Shown: positions 8,571-17,527, counted from the stretch's first letter. The stretch: 50,993 nucleotides of DNA from an uncultured Lachnospiraceae bacterium (GCA_910585295.1 CAJUDE010000011.1:1-50993); one strand, 5' to 3'. Translations and numbers: made by a program. The notes: generated by a model from the letters alone, not told the origin.

Positions 8571-10097
8571 TCACAGCTTCATTTGCCCTAAAAAAACAAC
8601 CATAAACACCACCATATTAATCATAGTTTGAAAAGAGACTGTAACCTGGGGCAGGTAAAAGATGCTGTTAATCCCTGCCAGGCTTTTCTCATTGGAAATC
8701 TTTTCTGATTTGTCCAGCATTTTACTGTTCCGCTTTACCAATACCTGAATCTGGGACTGGGCGTCCCCGCTGCCTGATTCGGAAATCGCATAAAGCATTT
8801 TCATGGAAGACTGCACCGAGGAGAGCTGGAACATTTTTAAGAAATCCAGATATGGCTCTATCGCATCCGGCTTACTTTTCAAGCTGTCTGACAGCTTCTG
8901 CAATTCCTCTTTTAAAATGCCAGGCGCATGCTCAATTGTTTTCTCAATAGAAACCTGCACATTGTTGCCTTGCATCAACAATGCCATCTCCATCAGCCAT
9001 GCTGGGAATACCCGGTTAATTTCCCTTACCACTTTGTCATATGCCAACCGATACCCCATTTTATGCTGGTTCATCAAGATGCATCCCGCCCCGGCAGCCA
9101 ACACTGCCAGAACTGGACGCCCCAGCAACCAGGATAATGCCCCAGCAGCCAAGAAACCTCCGCCCATCCGCAGGCTTTTCTTCCGTTCCTTCCTCTCATC
9201 AAATTCTTTTACCAGTTGGTAATAGCCTGCAAGCTTCGTTTCTTCCCCTATGTCCTCCTGCAATATCCAGCTTTTGGCAATTTCCCGGTTCATTTTCCGA
9301 AAAATTAAGATATTCAGCATTAAATATAGCATAGTGCTAAATTGCGTCACTGGGTGGGGGACAATCGTATACTGTTCCGGCATAGAACGGTACACACTGT
9401 GGAATACAACTGCCAACACCATAGTCACAGCTAAAGAAAAGATTACTTTTATGCGCGCCGCTTTCTTATCCTCCTGCAGAAGCAATACATTGTCTGCCCA
9501 AACCGCCTTATCCTGCAAAAGCAAGTCAATTGCATCATTGCAGGAACCCCCGTTGCCTTCCACTGTCCGCAGGAATTCATGGATTGCAGGCAGGCGGCTT
9601 GCCGGGTATTCACGTTCTATCAAACCCAATGCCTCCCCATACAAATCCCACTGGTATTTGCCTCGTTCGATATAGTCAATTGCCTGTCCTATTACGGTAT
9701 GCATACGCCCTGCCCCAAACAAAGAGCGTGTGTCCTTCAATGCGCTGATAATTTTCTGGTTAGTACGGAAAGAGTATAAAATTTGCTCCATATAATCTGA
9801 CACATCCAAAAACCGCTTATGCTCATACATTTGCTTATACCCATCCAGCACCAAAAAAGGCAGGTTTGCCAGGCATGTTATTGCAAGTAATGCGACCCAA
9901 TACCAATGCAGGGAAAACAACATGCCGCAGCCTACCGCGGCCGCCAAAGCTGTAAAAAGGAACAGGCTGTATTTTCCCATGGAAAAACTATACCCATAAC
10001 TGTCAATTTGCTTCTGTAAATCTTCTGGGTGGAACAGGTAGGAAACCCCATTCTTTTTACTGCTCCCTTTCCCGCCAAATTGTTTCTCTTGCTTCAT
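8571..10097 (-). CDS. Fused TadB/TadC-type pilus assembly platform protein
   Basis: This 508-aa integral membrane protein should form the inner-membrane platform on which the CpaF ATPase acts during pilus assembly. Two T2SSF-like halves are visible. The first has helices around residues 42-85 and a cytoplasmic segment with SDYMEQILYSFRTNQKI and the conserved-looking LRTVEGNGGSCNDAIDLLL. The second has helices around 312-345 and MEMALLMQGNNVQVSIEKTI, and ends in a membrane helix (VSFQTMINMVVFMVVFLG). Most Tad systems use two genes, tadB and tadC; here one gene appears to carry both. It lies 12 bp after cpaF, with GGAGGGG before the start. Confidence 0.8.
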   Translation of the reverse strand: MKQEKQFGGKGSSKKNGVSYLFHPEDLQKQIDSYGYSFSMGKYSLFLFTALAAAVGCGMLFSLHWYWVALLAITCLANLPFLVLDGYKQMYEHKRFLDVSDYMEQILYSFRTNQKIISALKDTRSLFGAGRMHTVIGQAIDYIERGKYQWDLYGEALGLIEREYPASRLPAIHEFLRTVEGNGGSCNDAIDLLLQDKAVWADNVLLLQEDKKAARIKVIFSLAVTMVLAVVFHSVYRSMPEQYTIVPHPVTQFSTMLYLMLNILIFRKMNREIAKSWILQEDIGEETKLAGYYQLVKEFDERKERKKSLRMGGGFLAAGALSWLLGRPVLAVLAAGAGCILMNQHKMGYRLAYDKVVREINRVFPAWLMEMALLMQGNNVQVSIEKTIEHAPGILKEELQKLSDSLKSKPDAIEPYLDFLKMFQLSSVQSSMKMLYAISESGSGDAQSQIQVLVKRNSKMLDKSEKISNEKSLAGINSIFYLPQVTVSFQTMINMVVFMVVFLGQMKL

Positions 10098-10109
10098 AAT
10101 CCCCTCCGT

Positions 10110-11195
10110 TCATGCCATTCTTGCCGCTTTGACCAGTTCAATATCCAGTGGCTCATAAGGGCAGGTTTCCGGGCATTGGAAGGGTTCTGAAATCCCGGCG
10201 CGCACCATGCGTTTTAAAATATCCCCTGGGATATCCTTAGAAACCAGTTTCCCATCCTCCACTAACATATAAATTTCATTTACCCCATTCAGGCGGTCGT
10301 AAAAACATACCTGATCCAAATACCGTTCTAACATGCCCTGGTCATTTTCATATTGCCGGATTAAAACGCCTACGCTGATAAATTCATAAATATAATTTTC
10401 CAACCGGTCCGCATCCCTAGACCTGCCTATCATGTTCATAATCCTATCTGGCAGGTTCCGTAAATCGTCTAAGTGCAATGTAGTAAACCCATACACCCCC
10501 GTAGACCACTGCTCCAGCAAGTATTGCACTTCTGTGGACCTTGCCTCAGATAAAATAATCCATTTGGGGTTCTGCCTAAGGCAAAGCTTAATGGCATCGG
10601 TATAGCTTAATTCCTTGCTCACCTGCAATTCCACACAATCATTCTCTGGATTAATTTCATGAAAATGCATCTCCAGGTTATCTTCTATCGTAATCGCCCT
10701 TTGGTTTGCAGGGATGAAACGGGAAAAAAACTTTGCGCACTCCGTTTTCCCTACCCCTGGCTCCCCGCAGAAAGCAAAATTCATCTTCGCTTTCACACAA
10801 TTAATCAGCAGGCTTAATACCTCTATGGAGCAGTAACCGCTGTCTAACATGCTCTCTACCGTATGGCGTACTTTGGGAAGCGATTTACGGATGCATATGC
10901 TCCGTCCAGACACTGCTGCCGATTCATGGACAATGCTTATGCGAAGCTCATTTGTCTCTGCTTCCAGCACATTGTTGGCACGGTTGAACGGCTTATTTAC
11001 CCGGTTGGCAATCCGATGGCTGAATTGTTCTACAAATTCCTCCGAAATGCCAACTTCCACCTTGTACCTGCCTTTTTTCAAATCTGCAATCCACAATGTC
11101 TTGCCATTAAAATCAATATCTGTTACATTTTTATCTTGAATATATGGGTAAAACGGCCCAAATTCCGCTTCCGTTAATTCCCAGCTATATTTCAT
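10110..11195 (-). CDS. cpaF: CpaF/TadA-type pilus assembly ATPase
   Basis: This is a secretion ATPase of the VirB11/CpaF family that powers Tad pilus assembly on the cytoplasmic face. The N-terminal domain (about residues 1-115) is followed by Walker A GEPGVGKTE, an Asp-box-like ITIEDNLEMHF, Walker B KWIILSEARSTE and the His-box-like GFTTLHLDD. At about 361 aa it is slightly shorter than typical CpaF and lacks a long N-terminal extension. A longer frame starts at 11216, but AAAGGAGGGAAT sits right before the ATG at 11195, which is the likely start. TadZ (the MinD-like locator) and a prepilin peptidase are not present in the window. Confidence 0.9.
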   Translation of the reverse strand: MKYSWELTEAEFGPFYPYIQDKNVTDIDFNGKTLWIADLKKGRYKVEVGISEEFVEQFSHRIANRVNKPFNRANNVLEAETNELRISIVHESAAVSGRSICIRKSLPKVRHTVESMLDSGYCSIEVLSLLINCVKAKMNFAFCGEPGVGKTECAKFFSRFIPANQRAITIEDNLEMHFHEINPENDCVELQVSKELSYTDAIKLCLRQNPKWIILSEARSTEVQYLLEQWSTGVYGFTTLHLDDLRNLPDRIMNMIGRSRDADRLENYIYEFISVGVLIRQYENDQGMLERYLDQVCFYDRLNGVNEIYMLVEDGKLVSKDIPGDILKRMVRAGISEPFQCPETCPYEPLDIELVKAARMA

Positions 11196-11314
11196 ATTCC
11201 CTCCTTTTACATCCATCAGCCATTCATACGCAAAAGATATATATTGGTGATTGCAGGCAGCCTACAAATTCCAGGCTGCCCCACCATTGGAAACTTCCTT
11301 TTGCAGGCTTCCCT

Positions 11315-11476
11315 TTAGGAAACAGTTGCTTTTGCAAATAATGTGTCAATCAGGTTCACAAAGGCAGTATGCACTGGCCCATTGGAAGCCAGCAGCAGCC
11401 CAACAACAGCGATTAATGCAATAATTGCCACTGCGGTGATGATAATCCCACTGTACTCTTCAAAAATCACTTTCAT
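11315..11476 (-). CDS. Flp-type pilin candidate (53 aa), first gene of the Tad operon
   Basis: The product begins MKVIFEEYSG, then has a strongly hydrophobic helix (IIITAVAIIALIAVVGLLL) and a short polar C-terminal helix, the architecture of Flp/Tad major pilins. It is the first gene of the operon, just before cpaF, where the major pilin usually lies. Classical pilins carry a leader ending in Gly before the EY motif, but here EEY is at residues 6-8 and no Gly cleavage site precedes it. AAGGAGGGAATGGC supports the start. Two related smaller peptides lie downstream in the operon. Confidence 0.75.
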   Translation of the reverse strand: MKVIFEEYSGIIITAVAIIALIAVVGLLLASNGPVHTAFVNLIDTLFAKATVS

Positions 11477-11751
11477 GCCATTCCCTCCTTTCTGCGGACA
11501 GAATATCCACTATTTGCCGTACATTCCATGCATTGGTAATTGGCAGGACTATATGCCAATTGACTTAAGGGCTGCAAATTTGCATCCTTAATGCAGAAAT
11601 TAAAAGATTGTTTGCCGACAAAGAACTGCCAGCGGTAAGATTGTACCAGAAGCGCCCTTTCTAAAAAGGAGAACCAAAACTGCTTCTGTGCTGGTATTGT
11701 AACCTTTGGCCCAGAAAAAAACAATTGGGAAATTTTCACAAATTTATTTTG
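11477..11751 (-). promoter_or_regulatory. Palindrome-rich leader of the Tad operon
   Basis: The 275 bp before the first pilin gene hold consecutive inverted repeats: AATTGGCA (11538-11545) with TGCCAATT (11554-11561), and TTAAGG (11565-11570) with CCTTAA (11586-11591) enclosing the palindrome TGCAAATTTGCA (11573-11584). A third pair, TACCAG with CTGGTA, is seen near 11643-11696. This suggests a structured 5' leader or operators. I compared it with the c-di-GMP riboswitch by eye and saw no match. A GTG-started frame through this region (11473-11739) is not convincing. Confidence 0.4.
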
Positions 11752-11795
11752 GAAAAAAACAGCCCTGGGAAAGCAAACCCGCTTTCCACAAGGCT
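11752..11795 (-). terminator. Intrinsic terminator of the mrp-like gene
   Basis: Just after the stop of the mrp-like gene, the minus strand forms a stem (AGCC plus GGAAAGC against GCTTTCC plus GGCT, with small bulges) followed by seven T residues. It separates the gene from the downstream Tad operon, which therefore needs its own promoter. Confidence 0.85.
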
Positions 11796-11813
11796 TTCAG
11801 ATGTCAAAGGCTT

Positions 11814-12662
11814 TTACACTTCCCCTATTTTTTTCACAGCTTCTTCCAGATATGGGTTTTCAACCTTGTGGAATTCCCCCTCATCCGCCAACTTCGCATA
11901 TTCTGGCTCTAAAGGCATCCTCCCCAAAATGGGAAGTTTCAGCTCCGCCGCTGCTTCCTCCAAGTGGCTCTCGCCAAAAACTTTTATCTCTTTCCCACAG
12001 TCTGGGCATTTCAAAAAACTGAAATTCTCCACAATGCCAAGCACTGGGACCTTCATCATCCCAGCCATATTAATTGCCTTTTTCACAATTAACTGTACCA
12101 ATTCCTGTGGTGAAGTCACAATTACAATCCCATCCACAGGCAGGGATTGAAAAACAGTCAATGGCACATCCCCAGTCCCTGGCGGCATGTCCACAAACAG
12201 ATAATCCAAATCCCCCCAACATACATCATGCCAAAACTGCTTCACAGTGGATGCAATCACAGGTCCCCTCCAAACCACTGGAGATTCTTCGTCATCCACC
12301 AGCAAATTTAAAGACATAATCTTTATGCCATCGTTTGACTGCACAGGAAACAAGCCCATGTCATTCCCTTCTGCCGGGCCATGGACCCCAAACATTTTCG
12401 GAATAGACGGGCCAGTGATATCTGCATCCAAAACCCCCACTTCATACCCCTGCTTCCTCATTGCTGCTGCCAGGGATGCAGTGACAAAGGATTTTCCTAC
12501 CCCTCCCTTTCCACTGACAATGCCAATTACCTTTTTTACGCTGGAAAATGGGTTCAGTTCCTCTAAAAAACTCTGGGGCGCGCCCCCATTACGGCTGGGG
12601 CAGCCCTCACAACTTTCCTTAGAGCAGCTTGACGCGCTGCTGCATTCTTTGTTCTCTGCCAT
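11814..12662 (-). CDS. Mrp/NBP35-type iron-sulfur carrier ATPase
   Basis: This 282-aa P-loop ATPase of the Mrp/ApbC/Nbp35 class is thought to carry and deliver Fe-S clusters in the cytoplasm. The cysteine-rich N-terminus (CSSASSCSKESCEGC, about residues 6-20) resembles the extra cluster site of Nbp35-like proteins. The deviant Walker A GKGGVGKSF is at about 50-58, followed by VLDADITGPSIPK and DMPPGTGD. A CPDC motif near residue 220 (FLKCPDCGKE) is the conserved CxxC that binds a bridging cluster. It is a single gene with AGGAGGGATTAT before the ATG. It is not TadZ, although both are MinD-like, because the C-terminal CxxC and ITGPSIP are Mrp signatures. Confidence 0.9.
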   Translation of the reverse strand: MAENKECSSASSCSKESCEGCPSRNGGAPQSFLEELNPFSSVKKVIGIVSGKGGVGKSFVTASLAAAMRKQGYEVGVLDADITGPSIPKMFGVHGPAEGNDMGLFPVQSNDGIKIMSLNLLVDDEESPVVWRGPVIASTVKQFWHDVCWGDLDYLFVDMPPGTGDVPLTVFQSLPVDGIVIVTSPQELVQLIVKKAINMAGMMKVPVLGIVENFSFLKCPDCGKEIKVFGESHLEEAAAELKLPILGRMPLEPEYAKLADEGEFHKVENPYLEEAVKKIGEV

Positions 12663-12801
12663 TATAATCCCTCCTAAATTTCAATATTTTGCCATAGTTT
12701 CTATTATAATCATACCTGGCAGAGAAGTATACTGTTTTTTATAATATTTAAGAAATTACTTTGTTCTTGGTACCAGGGTTCCAGCCAATGTCAAACTTTA
12801 A

Positions 12802-13842
12802 CTATTTTTCTTTTACGATAACGCGGACACGCGCCTTCACGCCGTCCTCTTTGGCATAAATATAAGCCTTACCAACTTCTTTTGCGGTAATTGCCCCAGT
12901 TTCATCCACAGCGGCAATACTGGTGTTAGAGCTGGAAAATACAGGTTTATTCCCAGAAGAAACGGACACATTCACCTTCCTTTTTTCCCCAACAGCCATT
13001 GTAACTTCGCTTTCTGCAAATGTAACGTCAGGTTTTTTCACCGTTACCTGGCAGCTTTTGCTTACGCCATCCACCGTTACGGTGATAGTTGCCGCGCCAT
13101 TTTTCACAGTGGTAACCATGCCGTCGCTGTCTACCGTTGCAACGCTTTTTTTATTGCTTTTCCATTTTGGGATACTGTTTGATGTAGACTTGGCTATCAG
13201 ACGGAACTTTCGGTTCCGGTAGAGAGTAATAGAGCTTTTATTTAAGCTGACCTTAGGTTTCCTTACGGTAACGGTGCAGCTTTCAGATATTTTATCCACA
13301 GTCGCCGTGATGGTGGCGGTTCCTGGTTTCTTGGCAGTGATATTCCCATTTTCATCCACAATTGCAATGCTCTTCTTATTGGATTTGAATGCCACGGGAT
13401 GCCCCGTGGAAGATGTAACTGTTAATTTCGCGCTTTGCCCATTTTCCAATGAGATTGTTTTGGCGCTTAGCTGAACCTTAGTTTTCAGTACCGTCACCGT
13501 ACAGCTTGCTTCCCCATTCCTGATTTTTGCAGTGATTTTTACCGTCCCCGCTTTTTTTGCAGTGATTTTCCCATAGGTGTTCACCGATGCTATTTTGGAA
13601 TCACTCGAAGAAAACGACGGTTTTTTCCCATTTGACGTCACCGCAGCCAAGTAACTTTCATCCCCGATTTTCATTGTCTTGGAATACGTGTTCAAAATTA
13701 CAAACCCCAAACCAGAAGACGCATGGGCTTCCATTGGTTGGATTGTAGCAAGAAACAGCATAGATAGGATGCAGAACACTGCACATGCTGCCCTAAAGGC
13801 TTTCCTCTTCTCTGGCCTCTTTTTAGAATTCTTATCTGACAT
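12802..13842 (-). CDS. Secreted protein with four Big_2 (bacterial Ig-like) repeats
   Basis: The product is about 346 aa. After a short basic N-terminus there is a signal peptide (AACAVFCILSMLFLATIQPMEAHA) and then four tandem Big_2 domains of about 80 residues. Each ends with a motif of the type GxITAKKxGTxxITA and SCTVTV. No anchor is seen, so it is released or held non-covalently. Such domains usually serve as spacers in adhesins; here no other domain is present. A longer frame starts at 13926, but GGAGGGATGAT just before the ATG at 13842 supports the shorter product. It is separate from the Tad operon, although it could be exported by or bind to it (speculation). Confidence 0.85.
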   Translation of the reverse strand: MSDKNSKKRPEKRKAFRAACAVFCILSMLFLATIQPMEAHASSGLGFVILNTYSKTMKIGDESYLAAVTSNGKKPSFSSSDSKIASVNTYGKITAKKAGTVKITAKIRNGEASCTVTVLKTKVQLSAKTISLENGQSAKLTVTSSTGHPVAFKSNKKSIAIVDENGNITAKKPGTATITATVDKISESCTVTVRKPKVSLNKSSITLYRNRKFRLIAKSTSNSIPKWKSNKKSVATVDSDGMVTTVKNGAATITVTVDGVSKSCQVTVKKPDVTFAESEVTMAVGEKRKVNVSVSSGNKPVFSSSNTSIAAVDETGAITAKEVGKAYIYAKEDGVKARVRVIVKEK

Positions 13843-13961
13843 ATCATCCCTCCATTCTAAATGGCGGAACCCTGGTACCTGCCAGAACCCACAAGCATAA
13901 TGCTTGTGATTTTCATAGTGTAACATGGAATGGGAAGGTTGTAAAGGGGTTTTTTATTCTA

Positions 13962-13997
13962 TAAGCGCTTTCATGGCAAGGGTTCTCCTATAAGAAG
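13962..13997. repeat. Degenerate copy of a short intergenic repeat
   Basis: The segment shares GCGCTTTCATG and TCCTATAAGA, in the same order, with the intergenic repeat at 27490-27537. Both are outside genes. This copy is shorter and its inverted-repeat ends are less perfect. Confidence 0.35.
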
Positions 13998-14032
13998 ACA
14001 AAGAACTCCCTGCAGCATAACCCTGCAGGGAG
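13996..14032 (-). terminator. Intrinsic terminator of the SIR2-HSP90-like gene
   Basis: A perfect 10-bp stem, CTCCCTGCAG (14006-14015) with CTGCAGGGAG (14023-14032), lies about 70 bp after the stop codon. On the minus strand it is followed by a T-rich tract (TTCTTTGTCTT). Confidence 0.75.
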
Positions 14033-14100
14033 CTATTTAGCGCCTGCCGAAAAGGCTTTACGATTTCCCTAAGTTTCTTTCTTCCCTTTTCCCTGATTAA

Positions 14101-16899
14101 TCACCCTTTTTGTGAAACTATCTCAACCAGATTGCCAACCTCTTTTTCCTTGATTGCTTGTTGCAGAATTTCACAGAAATCCTGATCTAAATATTGACTC
14201 ACCTGCCATGACTTAAATGCTATAAAATACTTTCCCTCTGCATCCAGGTGAACATCTTCATACTCCTCCTTCAACCAAAGGATCCCATTGGATGCTTTTT
14301 CATCGAATGCAGCCATAATTTCTTGCCTTTTCGCTTTTATGTCGTTCCAAACCCCTGTAATTGGCTGTTTTAATTCTATTGGTATTTCTAAAACATCCAA
14401 TATCATTCTGGCAGCGTTTTTCCTCAGCCCATTATGTTGGTTCGTAGCATTCCATAAGTAATCCCCAATATAATTTTCTGAAATGCAAATTAAACATTCC
14501 CCCTCTATAAGGTCGGAAACATCTGTTTTGTTAATCTTATCATCTTTATACAAAACTGGCTCTGGAGCAGTTTTTATAAATTCTTTTGCCATTTTTTCCT
14601 GCCCAAACACATTGACATGGGGATAAGGAGATATCTGGCTGAAAAAAATCTTATCTTTATGTAATAAGATATCTACCTTGCGCTGCATAATAACGCTGCT
14701 ATCCCTTAATTTTTTCAACAACCCAAATATATCCTGCCTATTGTCCCCTGCTTCTTCCTGGCTCATGCAGAGAACCTCCATGATCTTATCTATTTCAAGC
14801 TGATAAATGCCCCTTGCGATCGCTTGCATTACCTTTCCGGAAACCTGCAGGGCGCTTCTGGATAAATCTGTCACTACATCTTCTTCTGTTTCCTTCTTTA
14901 CATCCAACGCTACAAAAGGAATATTTACGCCTCTTAATTGACGGTATGCCGAAATTTCATATTTGACAGCGGAGACCATGTCATTGTACAATATCATGTT
15001 ATTTTGGCTGATTAAATCTTTCAGGCGATTTTCCTTGCCTTCCAGTTCCTCTTCTAGGTCAATATATTCTAGCTGGCTTAACTGTACTTTGACGCCTTCG
15101 CTCCCTGCTTCCTCTGATACATCTAAGAACCATTCTGGTTTATCCATCATCGGCACATCGTACACCTTCTTGCCCTTATATATGACCGAAATTGAATTTC
15201 CTGGTTTCGCCACATACGGCTCCAACCCTAATGCCTCTGAAACCTTACCATCTTCTAGTTCAAGGGATTTATTTAACTGAACTTTAACAACTGTAAACGA
15301 CTTTGAACCCCTAACCAAATCCTCATCCATATTTTCTGGTTTTATCCAGCCAACTTGTTTTTCATCTTTTTTAATAAAAATTTCCAAAGGCAGCAGCTCG
15401 CCGCCTTCCTTCCGCGTATATACTTCCGCACGCTCCCCAATTAAAAATATGGACAATATCCCAATCCCATATTTTCCAATCAAGCCTTCACAATTTCCCT
15501 TTTTGCTTGTTTTCCCAACTGTCAGGAAGTTCTCTTTTACTTCCCGTAAATCCATGCCTATGCCATTATCTTTGATTTCCAAATAACAATTTCCGTCCTT
15601 TTCAAATATCCTTATGGCTATAGCTGCATCTACCTTCTTTTTCTTACATGCGTCCAAGGCATTTTGGAGCAGCTCCCTCACTACCACTTTCAACTTATCC
15701 TGCTGTTGGTATAACGGTTCGATTAACAGTTCTATTACATTTTTAGAAATGTCAAAATGCAATTCCCCAAACCTTTGGCTTGAAATGGTTTCTTTGATTG
15801 CCCTATATAATTTGAGGTAATGTTTTAAACAGAAACAGGTCACCGTAATCTTTTTCCCATTAAGAAGCTCAATTTCCTTATCTGTTACGCCTTCTTCCCC
15901 ATTGGCTGCATAATCAACGACCCAGATATTCTTTTCAAATTCCTTTTTCTCCTTTTCTGTCATAATCTCTACCATAACAGTCAATATATCCTTAATATTC
16001 CTGTCAGAAACACTATATCCTATAAAAATTATTGGATACTCCCAAAATAAAGTGAAAATTTTAGAATATAAGTATTTTCCTTTTTGGAAAAAATTATCAT
16101 AATCCTCCTTCGTAATTAGAATGGAATCTGGCTTTGACACACATCCATGAATTTTATAAAGGTCTATTTTATTTTCTGAATTGGAAAACCTACTTCCATC
16201 TTCTAAATTAAGAATCCCATTTTCATCTTCAGAATTGGAAAGCTCATGGGAAAAGCCCTCCTGCCCTATATACCTGTTATATTTTCCTTTAAAAACAATG
16301 TCCTCCAACAATGTGTCATAATTAGTAGTGATAATCGCCTTGGGGGTGATTCCCTGCAATTCGCGGATTTCCATCAAATTTTCTAAATTATTGGAATATC
16401 CCTTTGTTTTTTCAGATATATTGCCATACTTTGTTATATAACTCTCAATATTTGACAGTATAACCTTGCTTCCCACACTCTCCATTTCCATCAATAACTC
16501 TTTAATTTCCTGATTAATACCTTCACTTTCCTCTAATACCTCTTCCTCATGATACCCCTCTACACATTCCTTAAAAACATTTGCAATAAACTCCCTTAAA
16601 ATCCCCCTCCTTTGCCCAAGTTTATTCTCATCGGCATTCCGAAAGCAATAGTATTCTAATTCCTGCGCAATCTCCTCCAAGCCCCCATTGCATTGCTTGG
16701 ACAATTCCTCATAATTGCCGCCAGCTTCTTCTGCAATCTGCTCTAGCAGCCCTTTCCAATCCGGCGACTTTAAATACCTTCTTGACAGCCCGGAGCCAAT
16801 AAAAAAGATAGGCGGCTTATTTTTCAGCCTTAAAGCCTCCTTCATCCCTTCTAACTTACTATTTAATGCCTCTTCTGCTTTTTCTCCTGTTGTACCCAT
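14101..16899 (-). CDS. SIR2 domain fused to an HSP90-like (GHKL) ATPase: candidate antiphage protein
   Basis: This 932-aa protein joins two enzyme domains. Residues about 28-370 form a SIR2 fold: GSGLS (35-39) binds NAD, then TTNYD (191-195), the catalytic-type HG (251-252) and IGYSVSD (293-299). In bacteria, SIR2 domains of this sort are often NADases that kill or arrest infected cells. Residues about 385-560 form a GHKL/HSP90 ATPase: N-box RELLQNALDAC (408-418), DNGIGM (444-449) and GLIGKYGIG (472-480), closest in style to HSP90. The remaining 370 residues are HSP90-middle-domain-like or unknown. All key motifs look intact. It is a lone gene with its own terminator, and it appears more AT-rich than its neighbours by eye, which suggests transfer. 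The defence role is inferred from the domains. Confidence 0.85.
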   Translation of the reverse strand: MGTTGEKAEEALNSKLEGMKEALRLKNKPPIFFIGSGLSRRYLKSPDWKGLLEQIAEEAGGNYEELSKQCNGGLEEIAQELEYYCFRNADENKLGQRRGILREFIANVFKECVEGYHEEEVLEESEGINQEIKELLMEMESVGSKVILSNIESYITKYGNISEKTKGYSNNLENLMEIRELQGITPKAIITTNYDTLLEDIVFKGKYNRYIGQEGFSHELSNSEDENGILNLEDGSRFSNSENKIDLYKIHGCVSKPDSILITKEDYDNFFQKGKYLYSKIFTLFWEYPIIFIGYSVSDRNIKDILTVMVEIMTEKEKKEFEKNIWVVDYAANGEEGVTDKEIELLNGKKITVTCFCLKHYLKLYRAIKETISSQRFGELHFDISKNVIELLIEPLYQQQDKLKVVVRELLQNALDACKKKKVDAAIAIRIFEKDGNCYLEIKDNGIGMDLREVKENFLTVGKTSKKGNCEGLIGKYGIGILSIFLIGERAEVYTRKEGGELLPLEIFIKKDEKQVGWIKPENMDEDLVRGSKSFTVVKVQLNKSLELEDGKVSEALGLEPYVAKPGNSISVIYKGKKVYDVPMMDKPEWFLDVSEEAGSEGVKVQLSQLEYIDLEEELEGKENRLKDLISQNNMILYNDMVSAVKYEISAYRQLRGVNIPFVALDVKKETEEDVVTDLSRSALQVSGKVMQAIARGIYQLEIDKIMEVLCMSQEEAGDNRQDIFGLLKKLRDSSVIMQRKVDILLHKDKIFFSQISPYPHVNVFGQEKMAKEFIKTAPEPVLYKDDKINKTDVSDLIEGECLICISENYIGDYLWNATNQHNGLRKNAARMILDVLEIPIELKQPITGVWNDIKAKRQEIMAAFDEKASNGILWLKEEYEDVHLDAEGKYFIAFKSWQVSQYLDQDFCEILQQAIKEKEVGNLVEIVSQKG

Positions 16900-17014
16900 A
16901 TTAATTTCCCCCTATTTTTATTTTGTCATTGTATATCCTAACGGTTCCTCCAGCGGTGAAAGGTTATTATCTAACCGCCGAAGTAATCGTTATCCCCCTT
17001 TGCCTTCACGCAAA

Positions 17015-17527
17015 TCAATCTGCCGCCTTCTTCTCATACCCATATTCCCACAACGTAAAACCCTCGCAGGCCTCCTCCTTATAAATTCCCCCAGCCTTGC
17101 AAAATCCATTCTTCTCATAGAAACGGATTGCCGGGTAATTTTCTTGCACCACAAACAGCCTGACATATTCCGCCCCTTGCTCCCAGGCAAGGCGCGCCGC
17201 CTGTTTTAGCGCCATGCCGCCAATCCCTGTCCTGGCATATTGGGCGGCAACGCCAAGGCGGTCGATATATACGGCTTTCGCACGGCTGTTTTCCCATTCC
17301 ACGCTTTGGTTCCCTGCATGGGAAGGGCATAGGGCAAATGCAGAAACCAGTTTCCCACAATCTTCTAGAAGGTAAAGCTGTTTTTTACTGACATCATCTG
17401 CCAAAAACTCACATGGGTAAATTTCATCCCAGATTTGGAGCCTACGCCTCTGCATATCTTCCACCAATTGCTGGTACATCCGCTTAATTTTCGGCAAATC
17501 TTCCATTACCGCCAGCCTTATTTCCAT
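17015..17527 (-). CDS. GNAT-family N-acetyltransferase
   Basis: This 170-aa acetyltransferase uses acetyl-CoA to modify an unknown small molecule or protein amine. The GNAT core is clear: strand AVYIDRLGVAAQYARTGIGG with the acetyl-CoA loop Q/RxxGxG-like ARTGIGG, helix ALKQAARLAWEQGA, strand VRLFVVQENYPAIRFYEKNGF and the C-terminal YKEEACEGFTLWEYGY. A longer frame begins at 17632, but GAAGGAG before the ATG at 17527 and the family start (MEIRLAVMEDLPKIK) favour the shorter product. It stands alone between the SIR2 fusion and the ABC transporter. Confidence 0.85.
   Translation of the reverse strand: MEIRLAVMEDLPKIKRMYQQLVEDMQRRRLQIWDEIYPCEFLADDVSKKQLYLLEDCGKLVSAFALCPSHAGNQSVEWENSRAKAVYIDRLGVAAQYARTGIGGMALKQAARLAWEQGAEYVRLFVVQENYPAIRFYEKNGFCKAGGIYKEEACEGFTLWEYGYEKKAAD

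Noticed and set aside
11473..11739. 88-codon minus-strand frame whose stop overlaps the first pilin start (ATGA)
   Set aside because: The start is GTG with no ribosome binding site, the product has no recognisable features, and the interval is dense with palindromes that suggest a leader.
11477..11751. c-di-GMP riboswitch controlling the pilus operon
   Set aside because: I looked for the conserved GEMM core and tetraloop receptor by eye and did not find them.
11814..12662. TadZ-like pilus locator
   Set aside because: The gene is MinD-like and lies next to the Tad operon, but its N-terminal cysteines, ITGPSIP and CPDC motif mark it as an Mrp/Nbp35 Fe-S carrier, and a terminator separates it from the operon.
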